From contig NZ_RYUH01000009.1 in the NCBI RefSeq assembly GCF_004155535.1, positions 186,001-250,000 on the forward strand: a stretch of 64,000 nt of DNA, given 5' to 3'. The position numbers and the translations under genes are program-made. Positions 49,547 through 58,353 of the stretch are shown here, piece by piece. How positions within the stretch are numbered: the stretch's first letter is position 1; each line of letters begins with the position of its first letter. The notes below the pieces were generated by a model. The model was not told where the DNA came from, ran no database searches, and saw nothing but the letters and a program-made list of their open reading frames with translations. This DNA comes from Bifidobacterium pseudolongum subsp. globosum. Its GTDB lineage: Bacteria; Actinomycetota; Actinomycetes; Actinomycetales; Bifidobacteriaceae.

Positions 49547-50524
49547 ATGGCGAAAGACAAACGAAGCAAGGCGATCAGAAAGACGATCCGCAAGGCCCAG
49601 GACAGCACGAGCGCGGCCAACCGCAGCACGCAGGTCGCCGAGCGTCTGGCCTTGGCGGCCAAATCCAGTGAGATGCTCAGCTCGGTGTGGACGCTGCCGC
49701 CCGCGCAGTTGCTGCGTTTCCACAGCGGCATGCGCCTGACGGAACTCGATGCCGGGGCCACGCCGGGGTTCGAGGGGGACCAGGACGACGGCGAACGCTT
49801 CAACCAGCTCAGCGCCGGCGAAATCGCACGCTACCAGCGGTTGATGTACGCCAATGGGGTGCGTGGCGACCACCGGCGGCTGCTGATCATCCTGCAAGGC
49901 ATGGACGCCTCAGGCAAAGGCGGCATCGTACGCCATGTGTTCAGCCAAGTGGATCCGATGGGCATCCACTACCACGGGTTCGGCGCCCCGGACGCCGAGG
50001 AGCAGAAGCACCATTACCTGTGGCGCATCCGCCGTGAACTGCCGTCGCACGGGTGGATCTCGATCTTCGACCGCTCGCAGTACGAAGACATCGTGATGCC
50101 GCACGTCTACGGCACATTCCCCGAGGAGGTGTGGCAGGCCCGCTACGCGGAGGTCAACGAATTCGAACGCAACCTCGTGGCGAGCGGCTGCTCGATCATC
50201 AAGATCTTCCTCGTCTCGAGCAAAGAGGAGCAGCGCCGGCATTTCATCGACCGGCTCGACGACCCGCGCAAATACTGGAAGTTCGATGCGAGCGACCTTG
50301 ACGCGCGCGACCGGTGGGGCGACTACATGCAGGCGTGGCAGGACGTGTTCGAACGCACGAGCACACCGTACGCGCCATGGTTCCTTGTGCCGGCTGACAA
50401 ACGATGGTATTCGCGCATCGTCGTCTCCGAACTGCTGCGCACCACGATGAAGAACATGAACATGACGTGGCCCGCGCTCGATGTGGACCGCGCCGAGACG
50501 CTGCGTCGGCTCGAATCGGCCTGA
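49547..50524 (+). CDS. Polyphosphate kinase 2 family protein
   Basis: A 325-residue PPK2-family phosphotransferase using polyphosphate to phosphorylate nucleotides (or the reverse). Walker A LQGMDASGKGG at about 116-126, Walker B IFDRSQYEDI at about 173-182 (usual FDRSWYNR; Gln for Trp), and the lid region with DARDRWGDYMQAW and PWFLVPADKRWY. A basic helical N-terminus (KDKRSKAIRKTIRKA) precedes the domain. Nucleotide preference (AMP or ADP) cannot be read off safely. It converges on the helicase gene with a two-base gap. Confidence 0.88.
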   Translation: MAKDKRSKAIRKTIRKAQDSTSAANRSTQVAERLALAAKSSEMLSSVWTLPPAQLLRFHSGMRLTELDAGATPGFEGDQDDGERFNQLSAGEIARYQRLMYANGVRGDHRRLLIILQGMDASGKGGIVRHVFSQVDPMGIHYHGFGAPDAEEQKHHYLWRIRRELPSHGWISIFDRSQYEDIVMPHVYGTFPEEVWQARYAEVNEFERNLVASGCSIIKIFLVSSKEEQRRHFIDRLDDPRKYWKFDASDLDARDRWGDYMQAWQDVFERTSTPYAPWFLVPADKRWYSRIVVSELLRTTMKNMNMTWPALDVDRAETLRRLESA

Positions 50525-50526
50525 CC

Positions 50527-53097
50527 TCACGCCGATTCGAGCATGTTGCGCACCGCGTAGTCCAGGAAGACCACTTCGCCGCGCTCCTGCGAGGCGTCCA
50601 AGTCGATGACGCCGGTGATGGCCCAATTGTGGTCGCCATCGGAATCGTCGAGCACCTGACGCACGGTCCACGTGTGCTCGTCTTTCTCATGCCGGTCGTC
50701 AATCGTCACGAACTCGCCGCTGCGCGCTTTCATGTCGGTGTTGACGTATTCGTGGTCGTCGTAGAAGGCGTCGAGCGTGTCCTCCCATTCGTGCACGCCG
50801 TAATGCCATTCCTTGTCGAGCTCGCCAAGCTCGTCGGGCTTGTCGAGGTCGATGAGCTGCACACGGCGGAACAGCGCGTTGCGTACGAGCACGGTGAACC
50901 CGCGGCGGTCCTCGATCACGGCTTCGGCGCCCGCCGGCGCCGCGAGCGTGGCCGCCTCGGCGCTCGCCTCGAGCGCGCCGGCGTTCTCCCATTCGTCGAC
51001 GAGGCTCGAATCGATCGAGCGCACGACCACGCGCAGCCATGCGATGATGTCGTCGAGCCGGTCGTCGCGTTTTTCCGGCGGCACCGTACGGGCGAGCACC
51101 CGGTAGGCGTCCGAAAGATAGCGCAGCAATGTGCCCTCGGAGCGGGCGATGTTGTAGCGGGCGATGTAGCTCGTGAAGTCCGAGGCGGTCTCGACCATGT
51201 CGCGCACCACGGATTTGGGGCTCAGCCAGTAGTCGTTGGCCCACGGCACATCGTGGCGGTATTCGTCGAACGCGGCGTCGAGCATGTCGGCCAACGGCTT
51301 GGGGTAGGTGATCTCCTGCAACCGTTCCATGCGCTCGTCATAGTCCACGCCATCGGCCTTCATCTCCGCCATGGCGGCGTCACGCGCCTGGCGCTCCTGC
51401 GCGCGCAGCACCTGTTTGGGGTCTTCGAGCGTGCTTTCGACCATCGAGATGACGTCGAGCGCATAGGTCTCGCTTTCCGGGTCGAGCAGTTCCAACGCCG
51501 CGAGCAGGAACGGGCTCAACGGCTGGTCGAGCGCGAAATCGCTCGGCAGGTCCACGGTGGTCATATAGTCCTTGGAGCCGTCCGGGTTCTCCACGACCTC
51601 GATCACGTCGGTGTCGAACAGCGTCTGGAAGATCTCATCGGCGCGGGTGTGCAGCTTGTCTTTCTGCTCCTCGGTCTGTTGGGAGTCGTCGATGAGCCGC
51701 GCCACGCGCGCCCGCGCGTCACCGCCCTGCGCCACCTCGTTGAGCACCATCGAATGCGTCACCTTCATATGCGGCACCAAGGTCTCAGGGGCGGCGTCGA
51801 TGAGTTTGTCGAACGTCGTCTCGTTCCAGGTTACAAACCCTTCGGGCGCCTTCTTGCGCTTGATCTTGCGTAACTTCTTCGGGTCGTCGCCGGCCTTGGC
51901 CACCGCCTTCGCGTTCTCGATCTCGTATTCGGGCGCTTCGGCGATCACAAGGCCCTCGGTGTCGAATCCCATGCGCCCGGCACGCCCGGCGATCTGGTGG
52001 AATTCGCGGGCGCGCAGCTTGCGCATGCGCGTGCCGTCGAATTTGGTGAGCTGGGTGAGCACGACCGAATGGATCGGCACATTGATGCCGACGCCAAGGG
52101 TGTCGGTGCCGCAGATCACCGGCAGCAGGCCCTGCTGCGCGAGTTGTTCGACGAGACGGCGGTAGCGCGGCAGCATGCCGGCGTGATGGATTCCCACGCC
52201 GTTGCGCAGCAGGCGTTGCAGGATCTTGCCGAATGCGGTGGTGAACCGTGTGCCGGCGATCGCGTCGGCGATCGCCTTGCGTTGCTCCTTGCTTGACACG
52301 CCCGCACTCGCGAGCGACTGTGCGGTGTCGAGCGCGGCGTCCTGCGAGAAATGGACCACATAGATTGGCGTCTCGCCGTTGGCGAACGCGTGTTCCACCG
52401 TGCGTTCGAGCGGCTGGAGCGTGTATTCGTAGGTCAGTGGCACCGGGCGCGGCGCATCGGCGATGATGTCGACGTCGGCGTCCGTCATGCGCTCGAGTTT
52501 GCGTGCGATCGCGTCCACATCGCCGAGTGTGGCGCTCATGAGCAAAAACTGGGTCTGGGGCAGGGTGAGCAGCGGCACCTGCCATGCCCAGCCGCGCTCG
52601 GGGTCGCCGTAGAAATGGAATTCGTCCATCGCCACACAGCCGATGTCCGCGTGTGTCCCCTCACGCAGGGCCTGGTTCGCCAGGATTTCGGCGGTGCAGC
52701 AGATGATCGGCGCGTCCGGGTTGATGTGCGAGTCGCCGGTGATCATGCCCACATTGTCGCGGCCGAACACCTCGACGAGGTCGAAGAACTTCTCGGAGAC
52801 GAGGGCCTTGATCGGTGCGGTGTAATAGGAGCGCCGCGATGTGCACAGCGCGGCGAAATGCATGCCGAGGGCTACAAGCGATTTGCCTGAGCCGGTGGGG
52901 GTGTTGAGGATCACATGGTCGCCGGCGAGCAGGTCCATGATCGCCTCTTCCTGATGCGGCCACGGGTCGATGCCTTTCGTGTCGCGCACCCACGCGAAGA
53001 AGCGCTCATAGATCGCGTCGCCGCCCAGCACCTCATCGCTGCCCCATGCCGGGGCCAGGCGCCCCAGCGAACCGTACATCGTCTCGTCATCTGCCAT
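50527..53097 (-). CDS. Ski2-like superfamily II helicase with DUF3516-type C-terminus
   Basis: An 856-residue DEAD/H helicase. Walker A TPTGSGKS (66-73), motif II DEFH (158-161), motif III SATL, and motif VI QIAGRAGRMG near 395. The roughly 430-residue C-terminal region follows the actinobacterial DUF3516 helicases (QPLSPFLLAALELL, RSEGTLLRYLSDAYRVL). RNA is the likely substrate by Ski2/Mtr4 analogy. TACACT lies seven bases before ATG 53097 and GGAG is very close to it. It is divergent from rarA, with a LexA-type box in the 90-bp gap. Longer readings to 53511 run into rarA. Confidence 0.9.
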   Translation of the reverse strand: MADDETMYGSLGRLAPAWGSDEVLGGDAIYERFFAWVRDTKGIDPWPHQEEAIMDLLAGDHVILNTPTGSGKSLVALGMHFAALCTSRRSYYTAPIKALVSEKFFDLVEVFGRDNVGMITGDSHINPDAPIICCTAEILANQALREGTHADIGCVAMDEFHFYGDPERGWAWQVPLLTLPQTQFLLMSATLGDVDAIARKLERMTDADVDIIADAPRPVPLTYEYTLQPLERTVEHAFANGETPIYVVHFSQDAALDTAQSLASAGVSSKEQRKAIADAIAGTRFTTAFGKILQRLLRNGVGIHHAGMLPRYRRLVEQLAQQGLLPVICGTDTLGVGINVPIHSVVLTQLTKFDGTRMRKLRAREFHQIAGRAGRMGFDTEGLVIAEAPEYEIENAKAVAKAGDDPKKLRKIKRKKAPEGFVTWNETTFDKLIDAAPETLVPHMKVTHSMVLNEVAQGGDARARVARLIDDSQQTEEQKDKLHTRADEIFQTLFDTDVIEVVENPDGSKDYMTTVDLPSDFALDQPLSPFLLAALELLDPESETYALDVISMVESTLEDPKQVLRAQERQARDAAMAEMKADGVDYDERMERLQEITYPKPLADMLDAAFDEYRHDVPWANDYWLSPKSVVRDMVETASDFTSYIARYNIARSEGTLLRYLSDAYRVLARTVPPEKRDDRLDDIIAWLRVVVRSIDSSLVDEWENAGALEASAEAATLAAPAGAEAVIEDRRGFTVLVRNALFRRVQLIDLDKPDELGELDKEWHYGVHEWEDTLDAFYDDHEYVNTDMKARSGEFVTIDDRHEKDEHTWTVRQVLDDSDGDHNWAITGVIDLDASQERGEVVFLDYAVRNMLESA

Positions 53098-53104
53098 GGT
53101 CTCC

Positions 53105-53110
53105 AGTGTA
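53105..53110 (-). promoter_or_regulatory. Candidate -10 of the helicase gene
   Basis: TACACT on the minus strand ends seven bases before the helicase ATG. No -35 recognised. Confidence 0.4.
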
Positions 53111-53143
53111 ATCAGAGGCGTGCGCGCATACGCCCACCGCGTG

Positions 53144-53159
53144 TCGAACATTTGTTCGA
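53144..53159. promoter_or_regulatory. LexA-type SOS box between helicase and rarA
   Basis: TCGAAC-ATTT-GTTCGA is a perfect palindrome with the actinobacterial/Gram-positive LexA consensus (CGAAC-N4-GTTCG). Its right half overlaps the -35 of rarA. LexA would repress rarA and possibly influence the helicase. Confidence 0.75.
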
Positions 53160-53180
53160 TTGTGTGCCGGGCGCTACACT
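53152..53180 (+). promoter_or_regulatory. rarA promoter
   Basis: TTGTTC (53152-53157), 17 bp, TACACT (53175-53180), then seven bases to the ATG. It is the clearest -35/-10 pair in the window and points to a leaderless rarA mRNA. Confidence 0.6.
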
Positions 53181-53187
53181 TGGCCCC

Positions 53188-54552
53188 ATGACCGAAGATT
53201 TGTTTTCCGCGACAGAGGCCGGCGGCGACGTGGTGCGCCCGCTGGCCGTGCGCATGCGCCCCGACACGCTCGACGACGTGATCGGGCAGTCCCGCGTGCT
53301 GCGTCCGGGCTCCCCGCTGCGCCGGCTGGCGGACCCGGCGTCGACCGGCTCGCTCACCGCCCCCAGCTCGGTCATCCTCTTCGGACCCCCTGGGGTGGGC
53401 AAGACGACGCTCGCGTACATTGTGGCCCACCAATCCGGGCGTGCGTTCGAGGAGCTGTCCGCTGTCACGTCGGGTGTCAAAGACGTGCGCGAGGTGCTTG
53501 CGCGCGCCCATGAACGCCTTGTCTCACAGGGCCGCGAGACGGTGCTGTTCATCGACGAGGTGCACCGGTTCTCGAAATCGCAGCAGGACGCATTGCTGCC
53601 GAGCGTGGAGAACCGTGACGTCACCTTCATCGCCGCCACCACGGAGAACCCGAGTTTCTCGGTGATCAAACCGCTGCTGAGCCGGTCGGTCGTCGTCAAG
53701 CTCGAATCGCTCACCGACGCCGAACTGCGCGAGGTCCTCACCCGGGCCGTACCCGACCCCCGGGGGCTCAACGGCACCGTGCGGCTTGACGGGGATGCGC
53801 TCGACGACATCGTGCGCATGGCCGGCGGCGACGCGCGCAAGTCGTTGACGATCCTCGAAGCGGCCGCCGGCGCGCTCGGTGGTGGCGACGGGCGTGTGAT
53901 CACCGCCCGGACCGTGGCCCAGGTCATGGACGTGGCGACCGTGCGGTACGACAAAGACGGCGACGACCACTACGACGTGATCTCGGCCTTCATCAAATCG
54001 ATGCGGGGATCCGACGTGGACGCCACGCTCCACTATCTCGCCCGCATGCTGAGGGCGGGTGAGGACCCCCGATTCATCGCCCGGCGCATCATGATCGCCG
54101 CATCCGAGGAAGTGGGCATGGCGGCGCCGCAGGTGCTGCAGGTCACGGTCGCCGCAGCCCAGGCGGTGGCGATGATCGGCATGCCCGAAGCACGCATCAT
54201 CCTTTCGGAAGCGGCAATCGCCGTGGCCACCGCGCCCAAGTCGAACGCGAGCTACATGGCGATCAACGAGGCGCTCGCGGACGTCGATGCCGGCAGGATC
54301 GGCCAGGTGCCGTTGCATCTGCGCAATGCGCCCACGGCGTTGATGAAGAGCTGGGGCAACCACGAAGGGTACCAGTACGCCCATGACGCCCCCGGTGCGG
54401 TGGCACCGCAGCAATACATGCCCGACGAATTGGTTGGGCGGGAATACTACCATCCCAATGGGCGCGGGTACGAACGCGAAGTGGGGCAGCGGCTGGAAGG
54501 CATCCGCCGCATCCTGCATGAAGCGGATCCGCCAGCCGAACACGAACCGTAG
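53188..54552 (+). CDS. rarA: Replication-associated recombination protein A (RarA/MgsA)
   Basis: A 454-residue AAA+ clamp-loader-like ATPase acting at stalled replication forks. It begins with a DLFS-type motif (MTEDLFSATEA), then Walker A LFGPPGVGKTT (about 66-74), Walker B VLFIDEVHRFSKSQQDALLP, and TTENPSFSV with sensor 1. The C-terminal region includes VGMAAPQVLQ and NHEGYQYAHD, typical of RarA. ATG 53188 is fixed by the promoter and homology. The SOS box predicts DNA-damage induction. Confidence 0.95.
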   Translation: MTEDLFSATEAGGDVVRPLAVRMRPDTLDDVIGQSRVLRPGSPLRRLADPASTGSLTAPSSVILFGPPGVGKTTLAYIVAHQSGRAFEELSAVTSGVKDVREVLARAHERLVSQGRETVLFIDEVHRFSKSQQDALLPSVENRDVTFIAATTENPSFSVIKPLLSRSVVVKLESLTDAELREVLTRAVPDPRGLNGTVRLDGDALDDIVRMAGGDARKSLTILEAAAGALGGGDGRVITARTVAQVMDVATVRYDKDGDDHYDVISAFIKSMRGSDVDATLHYLARMLRAGEDPRFIARRIMIAASEEVGMAAPQVLQVTVAAAQAVAMIGMPEARIILSEAAIAVATAPKSNASYMAINEALADVDAGRIGQVPLHLRNAPTALMKSWGNHEGYQYAHDAPGAVAPQQYMPDELVGREYYHPNGRGYEREVGQRLEGIRRILHEADPPAEHEP

Positions 54553-54589
54553 TGGCCGCACCATAGGCGGCGAAGAAAGGAGCTCATGC

Positions 54590-56095
54590 GTGAACGGGCA
54601 ACAGCCTCAAGGGACACAGGTGCATCGGAATGGGGAAGCGGTGGCCACCGCCCCTGAGCGCATCCCCAAACGCCTCATCGGATCGATCGTATCGGTGGGG
54701 TCGCTCGCCTTCATCGGCATCCTCACCGAAACGGTCATGACGGTGCTGTTCCCTGAGCTCATGGCTGAATTCCACGTGGACACGGCCACCGTGCAGTGGA
54801 TCACCACCATCTACCTGCTCGTGGTGGGGGTGACGATGCCGATTTCGTCATATCTCAACCGCCGGTTCACCATGAAGTCCACCTTCATCGCGGCGGTCAT
54901 CCTCGCCGTGCTCGGATCATGCCTCATGATCGTGGGGCATTCGTTCCCGGTGATCCTGTGCGCCCGCGTGGTCCAAGGCGTTGGTTCCGGCATCGCCACA
55001 CCGTTGATGATCAACATCATCCTCGAGCAGTCCCCGCACTCGAAGGTCGGTCGCCTGATGGGCGTCGGCTCGCTCGTCATCACCGTGGCCCCCGCAATCG
55101 GGCCGACCGTCGGCGGTGCCGTGGCGAGCGTGCTGCCGTGGCGCAGCATCTTCGTGATTGTCATCCCCGTCGTGCTGCTCGTGTCGCTGCCCATCGGACT
55201 GATCTGCATCCATCAGACACGCCCCACGCAGCCCACGAAGCTCAATCCACTCCAATTCGCCGCGATTGTGATCGGGCTTTCGGGCCTCATCCTTGCGCTC
55301 AACCAGACCGGTGTCGCCGTCAGCACGGCGGTCGCGGGCGGTGCGTGGGAATCCGCCGCCGTCATCGCGGCGGTGAGCCTCGTGGCCGGCGTGGGCGCGC
55401 TCGTGTTCTTCGCCTGGTCGTCGCGCCGCTCCTTCTCGCCGCTCATCCGCTTGGGCTGGCTGCGTGACCCGGTCGTGCTGCTGCATCTGCTGCCGTACAC
55501 GATGCTGCCGATGGTGGGCATCGGATTCGGCTACGTGATCACGAACCTCGCCCAGCTTTCGCTGCACACCACCGCGCTTGTGGCGGGCATGCTTGTCTTG
55601 CCCGGCGCCCTCATCGGCGCGTTCTTCGCCCCGGTGGGCGGCATGCTGTACGACAAGCATGGCCCCACACGGCCGATCCTCATCGCGTTCGCATGCTGCA
55701 TCGTGGCGATCGCGCTCATGCTCGTGTTCTCGATGCGTCTGACGCCGGTGCTGCTCGCGTTGTTCTACTTCGTGTTCGGTGTAGGGTATGCGCTTGGCTT
55801 CTCGAACATCATGACGGACGCGATCAACGGCATCCACCGCGAGTTCACACCGGACGGCAATGCCGTGTTCAATACGGCGCTCCAGTTCGGCGGCGCCGCG
55901 GGCACCACGCTGTTCTCGACCGTGTTCGCCATCGCGCAGGCCGGCGCCGGCGCCGAGCACAGTCCGGCGTTCGCCCATGCGACCGCGGTCGGTGGCGCAT
56001 GGACGTTCGCGGCCATGCTCACCATCGTCTGCGTGGCATGGGTCTGCCTCTTCGCGGCGTTCCGCATGTCCGCGCGCCGGGCCGTATGCGCCTGA
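54590..56095 (+). CDS. MFS transporter, DHA2 (EmrB/QacA) type
   Basis: A 501-residue membrane protein with 13-14 predicted TM helices. Loop motif A-like NRRFTMKSTFI, motif C-like TVAPAIGPTVGG, and ARVVQGVGSGIATPL are typical of the 14-TM DHA2 drug/proton antiporters. Start: GTG 54590 with AAAGGAG seven bases upstream; ATG 54586 is out of frame. Likely exporter, substrate unknown. It converges on the acyl-CoA synthetase gene across a 56-bp palindrome. Confidence 0.88.
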   Translation: MNGQQPQGTQVHRNGEAVATAPERIPKRLIGSIVSVGSLAFIGILTETVMTVLFPELMAEFHVDTATVQWITTIYLLVVGVTMPISSYLNRRFTMKSTFIAAVILAVLGSCLMIVGHSFPVILCARVVQGVGSGIATPLMINIILEQSPHSKVGRLMGVGSLVITVAPAIGPTVGGAVASVLPWRSIFVIVIPVVLLVSLPIGLICIHQTRPTQPTKLNPLQFAAIVIGLSGLILALNQTGVAVSTAVAGGAWESAAVIAAVSLVAGVGALVFFAWSSRRSFSPLIRLGWLRDPVVLLHLLPYTMLPMVGIGFGYVITNLAQLSLHTTALVAGMLVLPGALIGAFFAPVGGMLYDKHGPTRPILIAFACCIVAIALMLVFSMRLTPVLLALFYFVFGVGYALGFSNIMTDAINGIHREFTPDGNAVFNTALQFGGAAGTTLFSTVFAIAQAGAGAEHSPAFAHATAVGGAWTFAAMLTIVCVAWVCLFAAFRMSARRAVCA

Positions 56096-56104
56096 AACAC
56101 GGCC

Positions 56105-56160
56105 CGCATATGGTTCGGGTCCCACACCATCATGATGGTGTGGGACCCGAACCATATGCG
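56105..56160. terminator. 56-bp perfect palindrome between convergent genes
   Basis: All 28 base pairs match (56105 with 56160 through 56132 with 56133), no spacer. It starts nine bases after the MFS stop and ends 21 bases from the stop of the leftward synthetase. No U tract on either strand. Confidence 0.8.
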
Positions 56161-56181
56161 TCGGCCGCCGTTATGCGCGCG

Positions 56182-58062
56182 TCACTTCTTGCGCGGCACG
56201 TAGATCACGGTGTCGATGAGCTTGCGGTAGTGGTCCACGATCTGCGCGCGGCGCGACTTGAGGCTCGCCGTGAGCATGCCGTTCGCCTGGGTGAACTCGT
56301 CGGGCAGGATCTCGAACTTGCGGATCGACTCCGCGCGGGAGACGCCCTCGTTCGCCTTGTTGACGATGCGTTCGACCTCGGCGTGCACGATCGGGTTCTT
56401 CGAGAGTTCCTCGAGCGAGTCCGCGGTCGCGGCGCCCTGCGAGGCGAGCCACGCGTTGGCGTCGTCCAGGTCGAGCGTGATGAGCGCCGCGATGAACGGC
56501 TTGCGGTCGCCGATCACGAGGCACTGCGCCACGACGGGCGACGTCATGACGGTCGTCTCGAGCTGGCCGGGGGAGACGTTCTTGCCGCCGGCGGTGATGA
56601 TGAGGTCCTTCTTGCGGCCGGTGAGGGTGATGAAGCCCTCGTCGTCCACGTCACCAAGGTCGCCGGTATGCAGCCAGCCGTCCACGATCTGCTGGTTGGT
56701 GACCTCGGGTTGGTTGTGGTAGCCCATGCATACGCTGTCGCCCTTGAAGCACAGTTCGCCGTCTTCGGCGATGCCGACCGTCGTGCCGCACAGCGGCTGT
56801 CCGATCGTGCCGATGTGGTTGTTTTCCGGCAGGCTCACGCACACCGGTCCGCTCGTTTCGGTCATGCCATAGCCTTCGAGCAGCGGCATGCCGATGCCGT
56901 TGTAGAAATGCGCGAGGTCGGGGTCCATCGGCGCGCCGCCGGTGATGGCGAAGTCGGCGTTCGGGCCGAACACGGTGCGGATCTTGCTGTACACGACCTT
57001 GTCGTAGAACGCGTGGCGCATCTTCACCGACATGGGCATCTTCTCGCCGGACTGCTCGTACTTCGACCATTCCTGTGCGGCGGCCACGCCACGCAGGAAC
57101 ATCTTGCCGGCGAAGCCGCTGCCCGCGCGCTGCGACGCCGCGTTGTACACCTTTTCGAACACGCGCGGCACGGCGAGCAGCAGGGTGGGACCGAATTCCT
57201 CGAAGTCCTTGATAATCGTCTTCATGTTGCTCGACAGGCCGAGCGTGAGGGTGCCGGCGAACGCCACCGTGGCCATGAAGCGCGCGAAGACGTGGCTCAA
57301 CGGCAGGAAGAGCAGCAGTCGGCGGTCCGGGATGTCGATCGCGCGTGGCATGTACTGCAACGCGTGCATGCATTCGGCGGCCATGTTGCGGTGGCTGATC
57401 TCGACGCCCTTCGGGGTGCCGGTCGAGCCGGACGTGTAGATGATCGTGGCAAGCGTGTCGCCGTGTGCGGCGTTCTTGCGCTTGGTGAACTCCTCGTCGT
57501 TCACATGCGCGCCGAACGCGATGATCGCGTCCACCGCGTCGGAGTCGATGACGAACGACGCGCGCACGGACGGCGATTCGTTCGACACCGATTCCACCTT
57601 GTCGCGCTGCGTGTCGTCCTCCGCGAACACGAGCACCACTTCGGCGTCGTTGAACACGGTGTGCATCTGCGCGGCGGAATTGGTCTCATACACGGGGATC
57701 GTCACACAGCCGATCGCCATGATCGCCATGTCGAGGGCCACCCATTCCCAACGGGTGTGCGCGATGATCGCGATGGATTCGCCGGGGCGTGCGCCCCAGC
57801 CGATCAGGCCCTTGGCGATCGCGATGACCTTGTCGCGGAACTCCACCGCCGTGAACGATTGCCAGACGCCGTCGGCGTCCTTGTACCCGACCATCGAACC
57901 GTCGGGGTTGCGCTCGGCGCGCCCCTGAAGAAAGTCGAACAGGTTGATGTCCGGGTCGATTGGCTTGTGCAGTGGGGTTTCATACTGCTTGACGATGCCG
58001 GCGTTGCGCGTGCCGTCTTCGGCGCGGGCCGGCGTGCCCTGTGTGGAACGGTCTTCACTCAT
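56182..58062 (-). CDS. Long-chain fatty-acid CoA ligase
   Basis: A 626-residue AMP-forming acyl-CoA synthetase. The AMP-binding motif YTSGSTGTPKG is at about residues 209-219, followed by LFLPLSHVFAR, ITGGAPMDPDLAHFY, EGYGMTETSGP and the hinge DGWLHTGDLGDVDDEGF with TGRKKDLIITAGGKNVSP. It resembles FadD15-type enzymes. The N-terminus (MSEDRSTQGTPARAED) is polar. No ribosome-binding site is visible before the ATG. Fatty-acid activation for lipid synthesis is more likely than degradation in a bifidobacterium. Confidence 0.93.
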   Translation of the reverse strand: MSEDRSTQGTPARAEDGTRNAGIVKQYETPLHKPIDPDINLFDFLQGRAERNPDGSMVGYKDADGVWQSFTAVEFRDKVIAIAKGLIGWGARPGESIAIIAHTRWEWVALDMAIMAIGCVTIPVYETNSAAQMHTVFNDAEVVLVFAEDDTQRDKVESVSNESPSVRASFVIDSDAVDAIIAFGAHVNDEEFTKRKNAAHGDTLATIIYTSGSTGTPKGVEISHRNMAAECMHALQYMPRAIDIPDRRLLLFLPLSHVFARFMATVAFAGTLTLGLSSNMKTIIKDFEEFGPTLLLAVPRVFEKVYNAASQRAGSGFAGKMFLRGVAAAQEWSKYEQSGEKMPMSVKMRHAFYDKVVYSKIRTVFGPNADFAITGGAPMDPDLAHFYNGIGMPLLEGYGMTETSGPVCVSLPENNHIGTIGQPLCGTTVGIAEDGELCFKGDSVCMGYHNQPEVTNQQIVDGWLHTGDLGDVDDEGFITLTGRKKDLIITAGGKNVSPGQLETTVMTSPVVAQCLVIGDRKPFIAALITLDLDDANAWLASQGAATADSLEELSKNPIVHAEVERIVNKANEGVSRAESIRKFEILPDEFTQANGMLTASLKSRRAQIVDHYRKLIDTVIYVPRKK

Positions 58063-58151
58063 ATCTATACGAATTACACGATTGGCGCTACAACACGCCG
58101 GGCTGCGCCGACATGACCGCAGGCATTGCGCTGACGACGTTCGGTCTGGTT

Positions 58152-58203
58152 ACGCTTACGTAGGCGTATCGAGTGTTTTGCTCACAACGAACATAGGCGT
58201 ATA
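58152..58203. promoter_or_regulatory. Operator-like repeats before the SWIM-protein gene
   Basis: An 18-bp palindrome with one mismatched pair (58152-58169) contains TAGGCGTAT (58162-58170), which recurs exactly at 58195-58203. The second copy overlaps the candidate -10. Confidence 0.45.
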
Positions 58204-58206
58204 CTG
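58179..58206 (+). promoter_or_regulatory. Promoter upstream of the SWIM-protein gene
   Basis: TTGCTC (58179-58184), 16 bp, TATACT (58201-58206). The implied leader is about 140 nt and includes a 44-codon frame from ATG 58323 (MTEQSDKEAPGG) that overlaps the gene out of phase. Confidence 0.45.
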
Positions 58207-58353
58207 AAATTAGTTACGGGAGCATTCGTGTGACTGAAATGTAGTGAAGTTCGCTTGCAGTGAACACAGGGAGCTGCAGCGGCGCAGAATTCGGGGTTGG
58301 CAGAGATAATGAAATCTTCGCCATGACCGAACAGTCTGACAAGGAGGCGCCCG

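Noticed and set aside
54586-54657. ATG at 54586 as the MFS start
   Set aside because: It is out of frame and stops after 23 codons; GTG 54590 has the correct frame and ribosome-binding-site spacing.
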